DNA of 64,000 bases from Pegea sp. RAD2-039 (Eukaryota; Chordata; Thaliacea; Salpida; Salpidae): assembly GCA_034620365.1 (NCBI GenBank), contig JAQGEQ010000091.1, positions 674,645-738,644 of the forward strand. Reading direction: 5' to 3'. The notes under the pieces were generated by a model. That model searched no databases. It worked only from the letters and a program-made list of their open reading frames with translations, and was not told the DNA's origin. Below are positions 1 through 13,547 of this stretch, piece by piece. Position 1 is the first letter of the stretch. Each line of letters begins with the position of its first letter. Made by a program: the position numbers and the translations under genes.

Positions 1-1100
1 AATTATTATCAAGTTTGTTGATTGTAATCTTTGAAATAACTTATTAAATTTGTTCAAATATTTAATTTGCAAATGCCAGAAAATTTCTTAGTAATTACAA
101 ACTTGTGGAGGATTATGAAAATAAAGAATTGAATTTTTAATTGATTAAGTTTAGAAAAAAGGTTGAACCCAAGTGAAGAATAACAAACTCGTGTTTGCCA
201 ATCATAGAAAATAATAATAAGATTTGTTATTAAATAAACAAATTGTTCATCTAAAAATTGGTTTGCAAAGAAGCTTTTAAGAGTAAAATAAATTTCAAGT
301 TGCTTTATTTGAAGGCAAATTATCTAATTAAGTTTTAATAAAACAACTAACCCTGATATAATTTAGAGGTTAATAATTCAAATAAAAAAACTACTTTTAA
401 AAAACTAGCTTCAGGCAAATTAAAGTTTAAAAAGTAAATTTAAGAAAAAAAATGGATAACAAATTTTGTTGAATATTGAAAAAAAAAACTTTCTGTAAAA
501 GTTTGTTTAAGGAAGAAAAATGATTTTAGCATCTTTGTTAATACAACAAACAACAGAATAGGGCATCTTTCATTCTTCAATAAAGTCTTAGAAGTTGTTT
601 TGGATGATTTAATAGCAAGCTTTAAAGTATTTCAATTTTGTAAATTTGTTTTTGTTGTGAAGGCTTTCAAAATAAAAGCTTCAAGTTATTATGATAATTT
701 AAAAACAAAATTGTTTTAGTTTAATATTTGAAAGAAAGGGTTTATGATTGTTAACATCATTTAGTCAATTATCATAAAACCACTTTTTCTCCAATTTATT
801 TTTTTATTGAACAAATTTCCTTTAGATAGGAAAGTTTTTATAGAAAAAGTTTTTTAAATTTTGTTTATTGAAAAGGTTTATACAGATAATTTGTCTTTTA
901 GTTCAATTTTGAAATAAACAGAAGTTTGTGAAAAATTAAGATAAATAAAAGCAGAAAATGAGTTTAGAAATTAATTAAATCTTAGATAAAACTCTTTAAC
1001 CAAATTCTGTTTCAACTTAATCAACTTTTTACAGGTTGCTACGTTCAAGTAAATATATATTTTTAGAAAATTGGAAGAGGAAAGAATAAATTGAAATAAA
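1..1100. other. AT-rich upstream region, no gene seen
   Basis: No convincing coding exon is visible on either strand. The last part is the presumed 5' region of the ARF-family gene. Two acceptor-like pyrimidine-AG sites end at 1034 and 1066, so the ARF leader may carry a 5' UTR intron or be trans-spliced. The missing LST8 exons were looked for here on the - strand and not found. Confidence 0.5.
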
Positions 1101-1851
<751 letters not shown>

Positions 1852-2472
1852 TGTTGGTCGCATCTCTCACTTTGAGTTTATCATTTGTAAGTGCTTGTCT
1901 GCATCTATCTGTTGTACATCAAGCACTGTGACTTTCTAACTGTCGTTTTATAATCATTCTAGCAACTGACTGCTCGACTTTTCGCGTCGATTCGCGGTTT
2001 CGTCAAAGGTTTCTTATTAATAAAGTACTTGCCACTGAGTTTACGAGGTGATTTAGACGCAAGAGGGCGATTTAGCTGTTAAATGGAAAGTTTTGACGCA
2101 AGCGGGTGATTTAGATATTAAGACGATTAATATAAGAAATTATTTGAAATTAGTAACCGCAGACTGATAAAAACTAAAGATGAGATTATTTTCAACCACT
2201 AAAAGTTGAAGCAACTTACGTTGAATCTGGACTAAATTTGCATTTGAGCGCATACGCTGAATGAGCTTTGAGTTTAGCCCGGGGGTTTACAGTCATCACT
2301 CCCTCTGTGGATTGATAATTTGATACGCTCCAAACGAAACAGGTTCCTGAATAATTATGTAAATTTTTGTAGTTAGCTTGCTAAAGTATCTTCACAAAAC
2401 TCCAGTGAGTTTAAATTTGAAGTTAACAAGATGAAAAAAAAAATGTTTCAACTTTGAAATTTGTAAATTTAC
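1852..2472. other. GC-richer spacer between ARF and LST8 with direct repeats
   Basis: This spacer holds the 3' end of the ARF gene and should hold the remaining LST8 exons if that gene were compact, but no LST8 coding sequence is seen. It is less AT-rich than its surroundings. Two 20-nt direct repeats, 2056-2075 and 2095-2114, differ at two positions; each begins GACGCAAG and ends GATTTAG. A third partial copy precedes them near 2047. It looks like a decayed repeat. Confidence 0.4.
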
Positions 2473-4215
2473 CTAAAGTGTTGACAGCAGCGAGGTAGCT
2501 TGCATCCGGATCGATATCAACACTACTGATTGTTACTCCTGATTCCGGAATCTTAAAAGATTCAACAAATCTTTGAAATGTTAGATGACAAATCAAAGTT
2601 ACCAATTGTTCAGTTTTATCTGATCGTAAATTCCAAATGTTGACACAGCCACCTTCATCTGCCACGATCAATTCCGTTTGATTTGGATGAAGACATACTG
2701 ATGTAATTGATGAGTTGACTTGAAACATTCGATTACATTGACCACTTCTAACTCTAAAACAATTTGAAGAAATGTATTTTAGAAATAACTACTTCTATTG
2801 TTTTGTTTCAAAACTTTATTATCTATTTTTAATGAAATTTTGTATAAATAAAATGGTTTAAGTGAAAAAAAGGTCAATCTTATTTGTGTATTTACAAAAA
2901 ATCAACCTTTTAAACTTACATTACTAAAAGATTTATGAATGTACTAATAGATCGATACTAAAAGTCGATTTCTTGAATTGAACAAAAAAAACGAGATAGT
3001 TGTTTTTAGAAATAAGCTTTCTGTGACAAACAATTCAATTCTGAGTGATTGTTTATTCTTAGTTCAATTTGTTATAAAACTCATAGATTAATATTTACAA
3101 AATAGAAAATATTTACAATAAAAGAAAATAATTCACATAAGTTGATACAACACGGTTTTGTGGAATGATTAAAGTTGTTATGTCAACTTTATTTTTTGTC
3201 ATTTAAGCACAAGTAACTCCTTTTTGGGTTTATAGTATTCTCTGAAATTGCCTTAAAGAGTTTTGATTTTATATAACTAAGTGTAAACAGTGCCATCTAG
3301 TGATTGTAAATTACATCAACTTTGTAATCTTGTAAAATATTCGATTAAAATGACCGAAAAAAGTATTTCAAATTTTTAACTTATTTCAAAAACTTTTGAA
3401 AAATTTGGTTTTGCTGAAAAACCATAAAAATACTTCATTTCATAAAAAAATAGAATAATTATTACAAAAGCAAAGATAAAAACAATTTTGATTAAAACTT
3501 TAAGAACCTTAAATCCCAAATACGAGCCATATTATCTTCACCACCTGTATACATACATTTGCCATTTTCAAAGAATCCTACAGAGGTCACATTCTTATTC
3601 AAACCATCATAACTAATCACTGGGTTTGGTTGTTCTGCTACCAAGTCATACATTCTGAGAAAGCCAGGAATCAAAACTAGTTTCTGGATTAATTTATCAT
3701 TTCTTTACCTGACATGTTGATAGCCAGCAGCAGCAAGATACCTTCGGTCTGCTGATATATGCATTGAATTGACTTGCTGTAAAAGAAATGGTTTTAAAAA
3801 TAAGTGAACATTTGTAAATAAACATTTAAAGATGGAGTTAATTTGTGAGAAATAAAGGAAAGTTCAAGATATCTTCATTTAAAAGATTTTATAAGACTTT
3901 TTTGTATCTAACGAAAATTTTTAGTGTAGTTTCAATAAATTTGTTGCTATATTTTATGTTTAAGTTGGTTGGTGTGTTTTAAAATAATTGATAAAGTTGT
4001 TTCAACAATTTAAACTATTTGCTTAAATATTTATCAATGAAATATTTTATCAAAAATTGTTTTATTTTTATAAAATGACATACTGAGTCAGAATGTTGGA
4101 GAGTTCTAATACAACTACCAGTATTAGCTTGCCAAAACTTTATAGTATGATCATAACTTCCAGTAGCAAGTATAACTTCTTGTTGTTCATCATCTTCTTC
4201 TCCTCCTAGCATCAT
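2473..4215 (-). CDS. LST8: LST8 (mLST8/GbetaL) WD40 protein, 3' exons missing
   Basis: LST8 is a seven-bladed WD40 propeller that stabilises TOR kinase in TORC1 and TORC2. Five exons read in frame on the - strand: 4084-4215, 3709-3776, 3508-3654, 2603-2753 and 2473-2551, with phases that match. The product, about 192 residues, aligns with human mLST8 from [11 protein letters not shown] through [40 protein letters not shown] and [11 protein letters not shown] to [11 protein letters not shown]. It stops after roughly the fourth blade at a good donor (GTAAAT at 2472). The exons for blades 5-7 are not found between here and the ARF gene or in 1-1100. Unspliced reading would end at 2423. Either the gene is truncated, or its last exons lie beyond the left edge with the ARF gene nested in an intron. 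The ATG at 4215 is preferred over an upstream in-frame TTG. Confidence 0.85.
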
Positions 4216-7200
4216 TATCAAATAATAAATCTTATTCTTAGAGATGAACCTGGGATTTATATAATTATTGGTAAATTGTGAAAAATTATTTTTTATGTGT
4301 TATTTAGTGCTTTTTTTAGGCTAGCTTTTTTGTTCAACTTATTGAAAATTTAATAAAAAGTTTTATAACATTTTATTTTTGTATTCTATTACTAAGTTTT
4401 TATTTCTTCATGTTCTATAAAGTAAAATTTATCAGTAAAACTAATAGAGTATATAAAACGATTTTAGAAAAAATTATTAAAATAGAATAAACCATGCTAT
4501 GTTTATTTATTAAAACTCAAACAGATTAAGTTATTTTAAAAAATATTATTCATGTGTATAAAGTTTATAAGGCTTATGTGTATAAATAAGGAACTATTTA
4601 TACTATAATTCAATATTTACCTAAAAAGCTATCTTTTGCTATATCTGATATTATTGTCAATTTTGCAATAATTATTTAGAAGAAACAAGTAGATAAATAA
4701 ATGTGTCTAACCTTATTAAAAATACTAATTTTCTATAATAGTTTATTACTTTAAAATAGAAAAACGTTTATCAGTTATCAACAAAATATTTTAGCTATTT
4801 AGCAAAACTATTTAAAATATGAAATAATATATAATAAACTATTATCAGAGATAAGTAAAAATTATATTTCTTCATTAATAAACTGATTTCATTTAAAGTA
4901 AAACTATTAAAAACCAAAATTAAAAGATTTGTATAATCAATACAACTTTGAAAATTTTCATAAAAATATAAACTAAATGTTCAACCAAATAAAAGTTTTG
5001 AACATTTCTTAAAGAATAACAATAAAAAGATATAATTTAAATATCTATATGATATAGAAACAAATATTTATTAAGTTTATTGAACCTTAGAAAATTGAAA
5101 TTTACCTTTAATGAAATATTTTGTTAAACTGTAAGCTTTATATTAAAGTATTAAAAACTACAAAAATATGATACTATAGCTAAAAAGTTTTAAAAAATAA
5201 ATAAAAAATAAAACAGAAAAAAATCCTAAATTTTAAATGTGAAATAATATTAAAAGTCTTTTAGTAAATAAGAATTTTAAATGTAATAGGTTATTAACAG
5301 ACAGCAAAGTTAGGTTTAAACTGCAATTTGTGACAGTCAGGCAAAATAAAATTAATATTACTATCAATTTTATTTTTATTATAAGTTGTCAGCTTAAATG
5401 TAATAAGGCTTTTTTTTTAAATAAAACACTTTCATTTTTTAATTATAGTTAGTTTAAATTAAATTTATGGTTATGGAAATCCCCTAACATACGAGTCAAC
5501 AATAAAAATAGCATTTAAATATCTTAAGCGTAAATTATAATGAAAAATCGTATTAATTTAGTAATTTATAAATGGAAGAATTTTTTGTTAAAAAGTAAGT
5601 TTAAAATAATTGTTGATTCAAAGCTTTAGTTTAACGTTTTAATGAAGGTATTTTCGAACTTTACTCTCAGCCACTCTTGATAAGGCTCTAAACAAAAAAA
5701 AACTTTAAAAATTAATTCTAAGTATTCATCGGCAAAAGATAGCAGATATGTCGCCTGTTTTAATTTTTCATAATGATGATGGTAGTGTTAGATGACGAAG
5801 ACTCGATTACACAAAATAAGTTAGCTCTTGTTAGTTAGCATAAAAATGTTAAAAACTAATTTATATTCATGGCTAATATTACTCTGTAACTGTTGAATGA
5901 ACTTTTTTAAGGAAATAAGGTATTCTATGAGTTATATAGCGAAGCTTTCATTGATTTTATCTATTTTAGAAAACAAAGATAGTTGATAAAATACAACGCA
6001 TCTTATTATACTAACAAATTATCAAGCTCGTAAATAATTTGAGTCATATCAAAGACTCATTACCAACCTGGTTGATGTGCTAAAATATCGCAAATTATAT
6101 TCAAATAGTCATATGGATTCTTTTTCGTTATTGATAGAATTATGTTTTAACTGTGTTTATGAGAATAGATGCAACATTTAATTTTAAATAATAAAAATGT
6201 AGATTATTGATATAATTTTGTTTGAATAAAAAAAACTAAAATTGAAAATAAAAAATAATCTTTTTTATTTTTATTTTGTAGCGAAAAAATCTTTATATAT
6301 TTTTCAGGAAGATTTAAGTAAAGAAGAACAAACATGTTAAATCAGACATTATCGGAGCAGAAAGACCAAAAGAGACAACATAAAAGGTTTTGAAGTTGAA
6401 TAGAGAAACAAATTTGAATAAAAATTCAGACAAAGTAACAAAAAAAAGATAATCAAAAAAATTTTCATTTTTTCCAAATTCTTTCAGAAATTTTTAGACT
6501 CAGAAAATAAAAAAATAACAAATCTTTAAAATGAGCTGAATAAAAATCAATGATTTGTCCAAACTTCAAATCTATTCAGGTTTGCATCACATTTAAATAA
6601 TCACAAATTTACGACATAACGTAGTTTTATGAATTTCACTAATCTTCTGATTTTCTTTTCTTATATTTAAGATTTTCCTAATTAAAGATCTATATCTGAT
6701 ATTGTTCAGTTGAAATTACTCAATGTAAATCAGGTTTTAGAAGATGAATATCTTTCAAAATTTTGAAATTAAGTTTCTAAAGTGAACGATGAAAGGGTTT
6801 TTTCTGTATTTAGTTCGATATGTGTTAATCAATCACTTATTAGTAAAATAATTAAACGAAATATGCTGCAGTGGATTAACCAAAAACATCCCAAGCACCT
6901 TTTTTACAGTAAAATAGCTTGAACTTAATTATCTGTAACAAAATTAAAAGTCAAGCCTCATGCCAAAACTATTTTACTTCCACTTTGGAATGCTATTTAT
7001 ACAAGTATTTGGTTATCACTAGAACTATCATAGTTTTATAAATTTATTTTTACAGTAAAAGTATATGTTGCTTGACTACCGTCAGAACAAACTACAAGTA
7101 AAAAGTTGTTTTTTAAGATTTACTAAATATCAAACAATGCCAGTAGTGTTTTTAGCACTAAATTAAAGCACTTAGAAAGTTTGGTTAAAACTGTTTGTGT

Positions 7201-7822
7201 TATCAAAGCGTAAGTTGAGACTAGTCTGGGCGATTTAGAAAATTAGCTCTTCAATCAAAAAGTTTTGATCTGTAAAAGATTTTGCTTAATAAAGAATTTA
7301 TTCGTGGTTGTCAAATAAGCAAAAGATGTGCAATCTATTTTGAAGAAAATATAACAAAGATAAAGGTTAAAATATAACTTTTTATACCGCTACAAAAGTT
7401 GTTAAAATTTATGTATTAATTTATTAAAAGTTAAATATTTATTTGTACTTAAATAAAAAATTATAAAGTTTTCCGATAAGCCTTAAAGATAAACTTGTTG
7501 GTCAGATACTAACAATTTGCATATAGCTATCTAAACCTCAACAAAAATAAAACAAATATATTTCATCGGATAATTTTATTTTAGTAAATAATCTTATTTA
7601 CTTCATTATAAACAAAAAAAAACCATTAACAACAAAAAACTCTAACAAGACTACAGATGCCGTGAGTGAAAACTTAAAGTATTAGTTAGCAAACTGCTTT
7701 GTGGATAGAAATAAAAAAGAAATATTTCATTTTTTTCGATTCAATTTGGGATCATAAAGAGTTATTTGTAAAACCTTCAACTTGATATTAATTTAAGTTA
7801 ATCTTGAAGTATCGAAGCAGAG
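4216..7822. other. AT-rich intergenic region
   Basis: No supported gene is seen. Short open stretches occur near 6040-6170 and 6780-6910 on the + strand, but neither shows a recognisable family or consistent splice sites. Confidence 0.4.
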
Positions 7823-10351
7823 TTAGTTTAATAGTTTCAAAGCTTTACTTATTTTTTCTGACTTTTTGAAAGACTCATCAATCTGATCAAAATTGGATTT
7901 TTCTGATAATTTAAGAATACTTTGAGCTGCGCAAGGAGTAATGAAGAAGGAAATAAAAGAATCATCTGTTTTACTAGCTAACTGGCATCCAAGACTAAAG
8001 ATAGAAGTGATGATTGGTTGAGGAGAGTCATTAGAACTCACATATTGGAACCAATCACGAACAAATTGATTGTAAGAAAAGATAACTTTCTCTTCATTCG
8101 ATTTTAACTCTTCAGCACCTTCATTTGATCCATTATTAGCAGAGAAGAAAAAGATGTCTGACTGACAAAGGCGACGAGCAAGTAACTCTACTTCATCATT
8201 CTGAGAAACCAAAACAAGACCAGCATCAAAACCTTCAAGGACTTCACGAAGAGCTTCATCATCTGGTCCTTCAGGAGGAGGGAAGACGATCGACAACCGA
8301 GCAAAATCCGAAATAAGGTCATCCAAAGAGAAAGAACTTGGATGAGTGATTATCTTCTCATCACCAACATCTCCATAATGAAGACGAAATCCTTGACGGA
8401 AGTTGTTGAACTGTTTGTTGATGATCACTTGTGATCTGTACTTCACTACCACTTGATAACAGTCGATCTCTGCCTCTGATTAAAAAGATGTTTAGGTTTA
8501 GAACTATTATGGTCGAATTTTAATCTGCTTTTTTTAAATTTTTTTTCGATATTTTTATTTCTATGATTAGCAGCAAAAATACTTCTGATGAAATATTGAA
8601 GTTTGTTGACAGCTTTTATGAACTTTAAATCATTTTCAAGCAAAGTTTTTTTGAAATACTTAGGAAAAATTCATTCAGAATAAAAAAAATTGTTTTCAAT
8701 AAAATAAAATATGAAGAAATTCGATAAACTTCCTTCTTTTTATAACAATTTGATGTTTTTATAGATCAATTTATCAATTAGATACTAAATAAAGAAGCAA
8801 ATAAATTGCAAACCTGGTATTTCAAGGCATTTAAGAAGATCTTTTATGTGTGGTACAAGAGTTTGATGATAAGTTTCAGATATTGCATCTTTCAAATGAC
8901 TTGGAGCTGTAAAACGATAAAAGAAAATAATTTCTAAGTTAAAATGAATAATAGTAATCAAGAACTTACACCCAGCAAGCTCAGCAGCTTCTAACAACAT
9001 ATGAAATCCTCCTTTGCTCTCATCTTTGGAAGTTTCTACTTCAACACAAGGACCAGTTTGGACGTTGACGTCATCAGAATACAAAACAACTCTCTGGTCG
9101 AGGACATCATTTTTCAGCACTTGATTGCAAGCAACTTCAGTTTGAGTAGATTGCGAGGATTTCGGTTTCTTTGCCTGATTTTAACATCATTAAAAATTAA
9201 AAGAGTAAAAGATGAAGTAAATACATCTGGTGGATTGTCTACAGAATCATCGAGAACATCCTGAACAATCTCAATATGTGTCTTGCATTCTTCACTCTCA
9301 TCTTTGGTTTGTCTTCCGTGATCTAACATCGCAAGATTAAAAGTTCTCGTAGCTAACGACCATTCTTCACTAATCTTTGTATCTTGAAAGACACAAATTG
9401 ATTTAAGAAGAGACAAAATACTAACTTCTCACCATTCAACACTTCTAAGGACTCAAAACCCTCTTCTGTTGAAGTTATTTCGATTACATCAAACGCGACT
9501 TTCCTTTTACGCTTTCGTTTAGCTGAAAAATTCAACTTATTGATTCTAAATCTTTTTAGTGTTATCAGTAGTCATCATTACGACAAAAAACAAACATTTT
9601 TCTTTTATTATATTTCACATAAGATGTCTTCTTAATCTTAACTTTAAGGTGGGTAATAAACTAAATGAGATCTAGTAAGCAAAGCTTATAAGTAAAATAA
9701 AGGAATCTTTTGAGATAAGACTTTCTTTCAAACGTGAATAAAATGGGAAAAATATTCAATGAATAGTTAAAAGCTGATTACAAATATTTACATTTTTAAA
9801 TTTTTGAATTGAAATTTATGTCAAGTTTAGATCATATATAAAATGAACAAACAGTTTTTCAACTTCCTTACCTTCAACCTCATCAATTGATAGAACTTTA
9901 TAAACTTTATAATTTCCCGTTTGTAGATTCAGTTGATGATAATCTTTCATTTGTTGAATTTCACTGCATTTATTCAAAACTGTCCGAAAGTTTGACTTCA
10001 TCGCAGTAATTGGCATTTGAGCAATTTTAGGATCATTTCTCACTCTTGCTCTAAATCTAGCCCAAGCCTGAATACAAAAAGAGGTAATGAGGTTCATGTA
10101 ACGCATTTTTTAACAACAAATTTGAAAAAAAATTAATATTTCCTAATATCGACTTTACACTGAAATAAAACCTTGAAAATTTCATGGTGCTCCTCCCAGT
10201 AAGGATAATGTTTTTTGGTCCAAGGCAATTTGAAAACAGTTTGATCTGGATCAATCCATTCTAAATCTTGATACTTTCCACTACTAACTTGCTCCACCAT
10301 CCAACTTCGAAAATTAATTTTTTGAACCAAACCAATCTCATCTGAATCCAT
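7823..10351 (-). CDS. Interferon regulatory factor-like transcription factor, seven exons
   Basis: This is a putative IRF-family DNA-binding transcription factor. Exons on the - strand are 10172-10351, 9872-10067, 9433-9522, 9225-9382, 8970-9174, 8814-8906 and 7823-8475. They total 1575 nt and give an in-frame 524-residue product. Residues of about 10-125 form the IRF winged-helix domain: the five spaced tryptophans appear in FRSWMVEQ, LEWID, KLPW, YPYWEE and FKAWA, followed by SNFRTVLN and YKVYKVL. The usual extra Trp before the recognition helix (KTWK in IRFs) is replaced (TAMK). Exon 3 carries a basic patch, AKRKRKRK, a likely nuclear signal. Exon 7 (EAEIDCYQVVVKYR to FRLHYGD and beyond) looks like the C-terminal IRF-association domain. 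Which IRF subfamily, and whether it acts in immunity as in vertebrates, cannot be told. The start at 10351 gives a normal-length N-terminus. Confidence 0.85.
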
Positions 10352-12289
10352 TTTTAGTCTCTTAAAGATGAGGATGTTTTGTGAAAAGTCTGAAATACCA
10401 TAAATGATTATCAAACATTATTCTTTAAACTATTCAGAAAAGATTTTAAAAATCACAGCTTGTTTCAATCAATAAAAATTATTATGTTTATCAGTAGAAG
10501 GTATGTATAGGCTCTATATAAGTTGAATGAGTTCTTTAACTATCAAGAAAAAGCTGAGAAAAATTTATTAGTCAAGATATCAAATTAACTGCAATAAATT
10601 GCATCTCTTATAGATTTTTTATTGAAGTTAAACCAAATTTTATTAAAAGAACTATAAAACTGAACTTATAAGTATATAAAATTGATGTTAATTGTTTTTC
10701 ATTTTAACACATTAGATTAAAATAAATCAAATATTAAGCACTTTCTCTTCATAACAATTTTAATTATGAAATATAACTGACAGATAATTAAAGTATATAA
10801 AAAATTTTCACTATAGAACATATTTACTAAAAATTTGAATATAAAATTATTAGAAAATTATAGTCATTGACTAGTAGTTAAAAGTATCCTTTGCATATAA
10901 TAAAAAATACAAAATTTATAGTAAATATTTAAGATTTAAAGTACATATTAAAGAGACATGCTTATTCTAAAAAGATTTGATTTATTTTGTAAGTAATATT
11001 TAGTTATTAAATCTAAATCATTAAATATAATCAACTATTAATTATAACTAAGTTTTATAAACAATAAAAACATTTTATTTAAGCAAATAATGAAATTGCA
11101 AAGTTCAATTCAAAAAGTGAATATTAGAAATGATAGAAATTGACTGAAATTTATTACCATTTTATTAAAACTACATTAACCATATTAATACATTATCAAT
11201 TTTCATTTAGAAAACAATTATTTAAAAATCATAAAAGCACATAGTGTAAAAAACTTTTGAACAACAGACTAAAGAATTTTTTCATCAAAACATTTTAAAC
11301 TAATAAATAAAAAAAAATCATGATAAAACTTATGATACTTTTATAAATCATTTAGAATTTAAAACACTTTTAAGCCTTTTACTACAAGTTCTTTATTAAA
11401 ATGTTCATCACTAGCTGTGATTTTGAAAACTAAATTCAAGCATACATAATTTATATAATTACATGAGTAACTTATATGTAATATATTTATCAAATATCTT
11501 AAACCTAAATAGAACTGATTAAAATACAATAAAGATAATTACAAGTAAAAATAAAATATACCATTAAAAAGATAACCAATTTTTACTGAATATAAATTGA
11601 TAGCTATGATGATTCAAAAAAGGGTCAGTTAAAATTTATTTCAACTTTGATACTATTTTTAAAACAGATTTTTCGTTTATTCTTCAACTTATGCAAACTT
11701 TAAATTTTATTGATAAATCTATTAAAGATAAGTTTTTTAAAAATCATAGCCTATACACCCGCCTTAGGTGAAAAACCTAAAATAGGCGACCCGCAAAATC
11801 CTACTACTTAGGTGAAAAACCTAAATTGAGCGGTTATTAAATTTAAGAAAGTTAAGTAACCGAAATAAAATAACTATTTCTGCATTTAAAATTCATCGAA
11901 AAAATAGAAACTGACTTTAAAGAAAGCATGATAAAAAGTCTCATTTAAAATATTTTATGAAAATGGTGAGGTTTTGTGTTGTTATTAAATATATTTTCTG
12001 AAGTTAAAATTGAATTTGAAGTGACTAGAGGTAAGTGTTTGAAAAAAATTATCAACAATGAACATAAATATTAATTCCATAAATCTAAAATTATATAATT
12101 TTTTATAATGGTTTCAATCGAAAAATTTCTATCGGCTCTTCGAATGAATCTTTGGAATAAATTGATTCTAAATAAAAACCAAGAAAAAGTATTTGTATAC
12201 ACATATATATATCTATTATATTTGATATTGATCTCGTATTCTTAATTAAAAATACTTTTTAATATATATATATATATAATATCAAATCT
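10352..12289. other. AT-rich intergenic region
   Basis: No coding sequence is recognised. The only structured part is a pair of identical small hairpins at 11763-11825, listed separately. An alternating TA tract occupies about 12262-12278, next to an imperfect inverted repeat (ATTTGATATT near 12220 and AATATCAAAT near 12279). Confidence 0.4.
11760..11825. repeat. Pair of identical 19-nt hairpin repeats
   Basis: The 19-mer beginning CTTAGGTGAAAAACC occurs at 11763-11781 and again, identical, at 11807-11825. Each folds as stem TTAGGT/ACCTAA with a five-base loop. The first copy is further enclosed by CGCCT (11760-11764) and AGGCG (11784-11788). The segment is less AT-rich than its surroundings. 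Confidence 0.6.
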
Positions 12290-13110
12290 TTTTTGCTTTA
12301 ATTCTTTTCATGGGTCGCATAACTTTAATGAGAGTGTTATCAACCATCATGTAAAACTTTGAGCGAACTTCTAATCATTTCTCGGATTCATCATTTCTAA
12401 CATTAGCAAGAAAGTATAAGAGGCTTTTGAACCTCACTTTTCGGTGCAATTGAGTATCATAAAGCTGTATGAAGTATTTTTATGCTCAAATCTTTTATGA
12501 CTTGAAAGAAAGTTCTCGATAGTGTATCAGGTTTTATATTTATCTTTCTTTGTTTATACCTTATGGTATCCGAAACAATACTATCCTCTAACCGAACATT
12601 TTGGTATTAAAAACATTAATACTTCCTTTTCAATTTTAGTACGAGCTTCTTGCCATTAACCGACCTTTAATATGTTATTAAAAAGATATGTTGCCGCAAA
12701 GGTAAGTGGTTCCACTTTTAAATCGATTCAATATTGCTTGTAGCCTTTTTTTGTTGTGGGGTGCAAAAACTCAGATTTTTGTAATGCTCTTGACCCAGTC
12801 CATCTGATGTCTGTTTTAGTTGAGAATGGCTGCAACAGCTACATCACTTGCATCGTACTTCACCGTCAGTCGTAAGGTTTCATCCTTAGTCTGTGATATT
12901 GAGTAGCGATGTCCTTTTTGAGTTCTTCAAAATTCTTAGTCTCTTTTTTTTATTAAAAATTGGTAGTCGCTTTTTAATCCCAAGAATTTTAGGCAAAAAG
13001 TTATTTGCAACTACTTTGCATTTGTTTTGGGTTGAAGTCTTATCAGAAATTTCAAACGTTCCAGGTCAAGCTAAACTTGATTTTTTCCAAATTCTTTTTC
13101 CGTACAATTA
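12290..13110 (-). mobile_element. Decayed Ty3/gypsy pol (RNase H region)
   Basis: Reading the - strand with several frameshifts and stops gives the order typical of a Ty3/gypsy polyprotein. FEELKKDI lies near 12920, then VKYDASDVAVAAILN near 12830-12870 (the RNase H start), then LQKSE-like and YLCGNIF-like matches near 12690, and a degenerate DTLSR near 12530 where ADALSR ends the RNase H region. No long terminal repeats were recognised. The copy is clearly dead. Confidence 0.6.
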
Positions 13111-13547
13111 CCATGGAAACAAAGTTCTTCTACTCAATATCTTATAAATTCGTCGTTCTTTTTATATCCGATGAACTTTAAAAGCTCTAATGATGCATTT
13201 GTAATTCATCTAACAAGTTGCCTTCAATATTAGTATTATCAAATACACCAACCGCTTGAGTAGCGTGTATCGTTAGTATACTTATCGTTGTTTTAGTAAT
13301 CCTAATTTGAATAAAGCTCAATATTATTAGGTCATTATCATTACAATTTATTCAAATTATTGAAAAAAAATTTTTGGTCGAATTGTTTCCAGTTGCTTCG
13401 GCGTTATTGGAGCTTAGTGTAGTAAAAACTTAGCAACGGTTAAGATAGTTTCTTTTTGCTACAACTAGTATAGGTTTGAATAAGATTCTATTTGAATAAG
13501 TATATCTATTTTTCTGCTGTAGTAGTAATGTGTTTATTTGTAAAAAA

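Noticed and set aside
6780-6910. Open stretch on + with a basic motif (SKIIKRNMLQWINQKHP)
   Set aside because: It is short, has no onward exons and no recognisable domain. It could be a transposon relic but cannot be supported.
7823-8452. Last exon of the IRF gene first considered as part of a Ku70-like protein
   Set aside because: The upstream exons encode an unmistakable IRF DNA-binding domain and join in frame to this exon.
9001-9264. 87-codon open frame on the + strand
   Set aside because: It lies antisense to IRF exons 4-5 and has no independent support.
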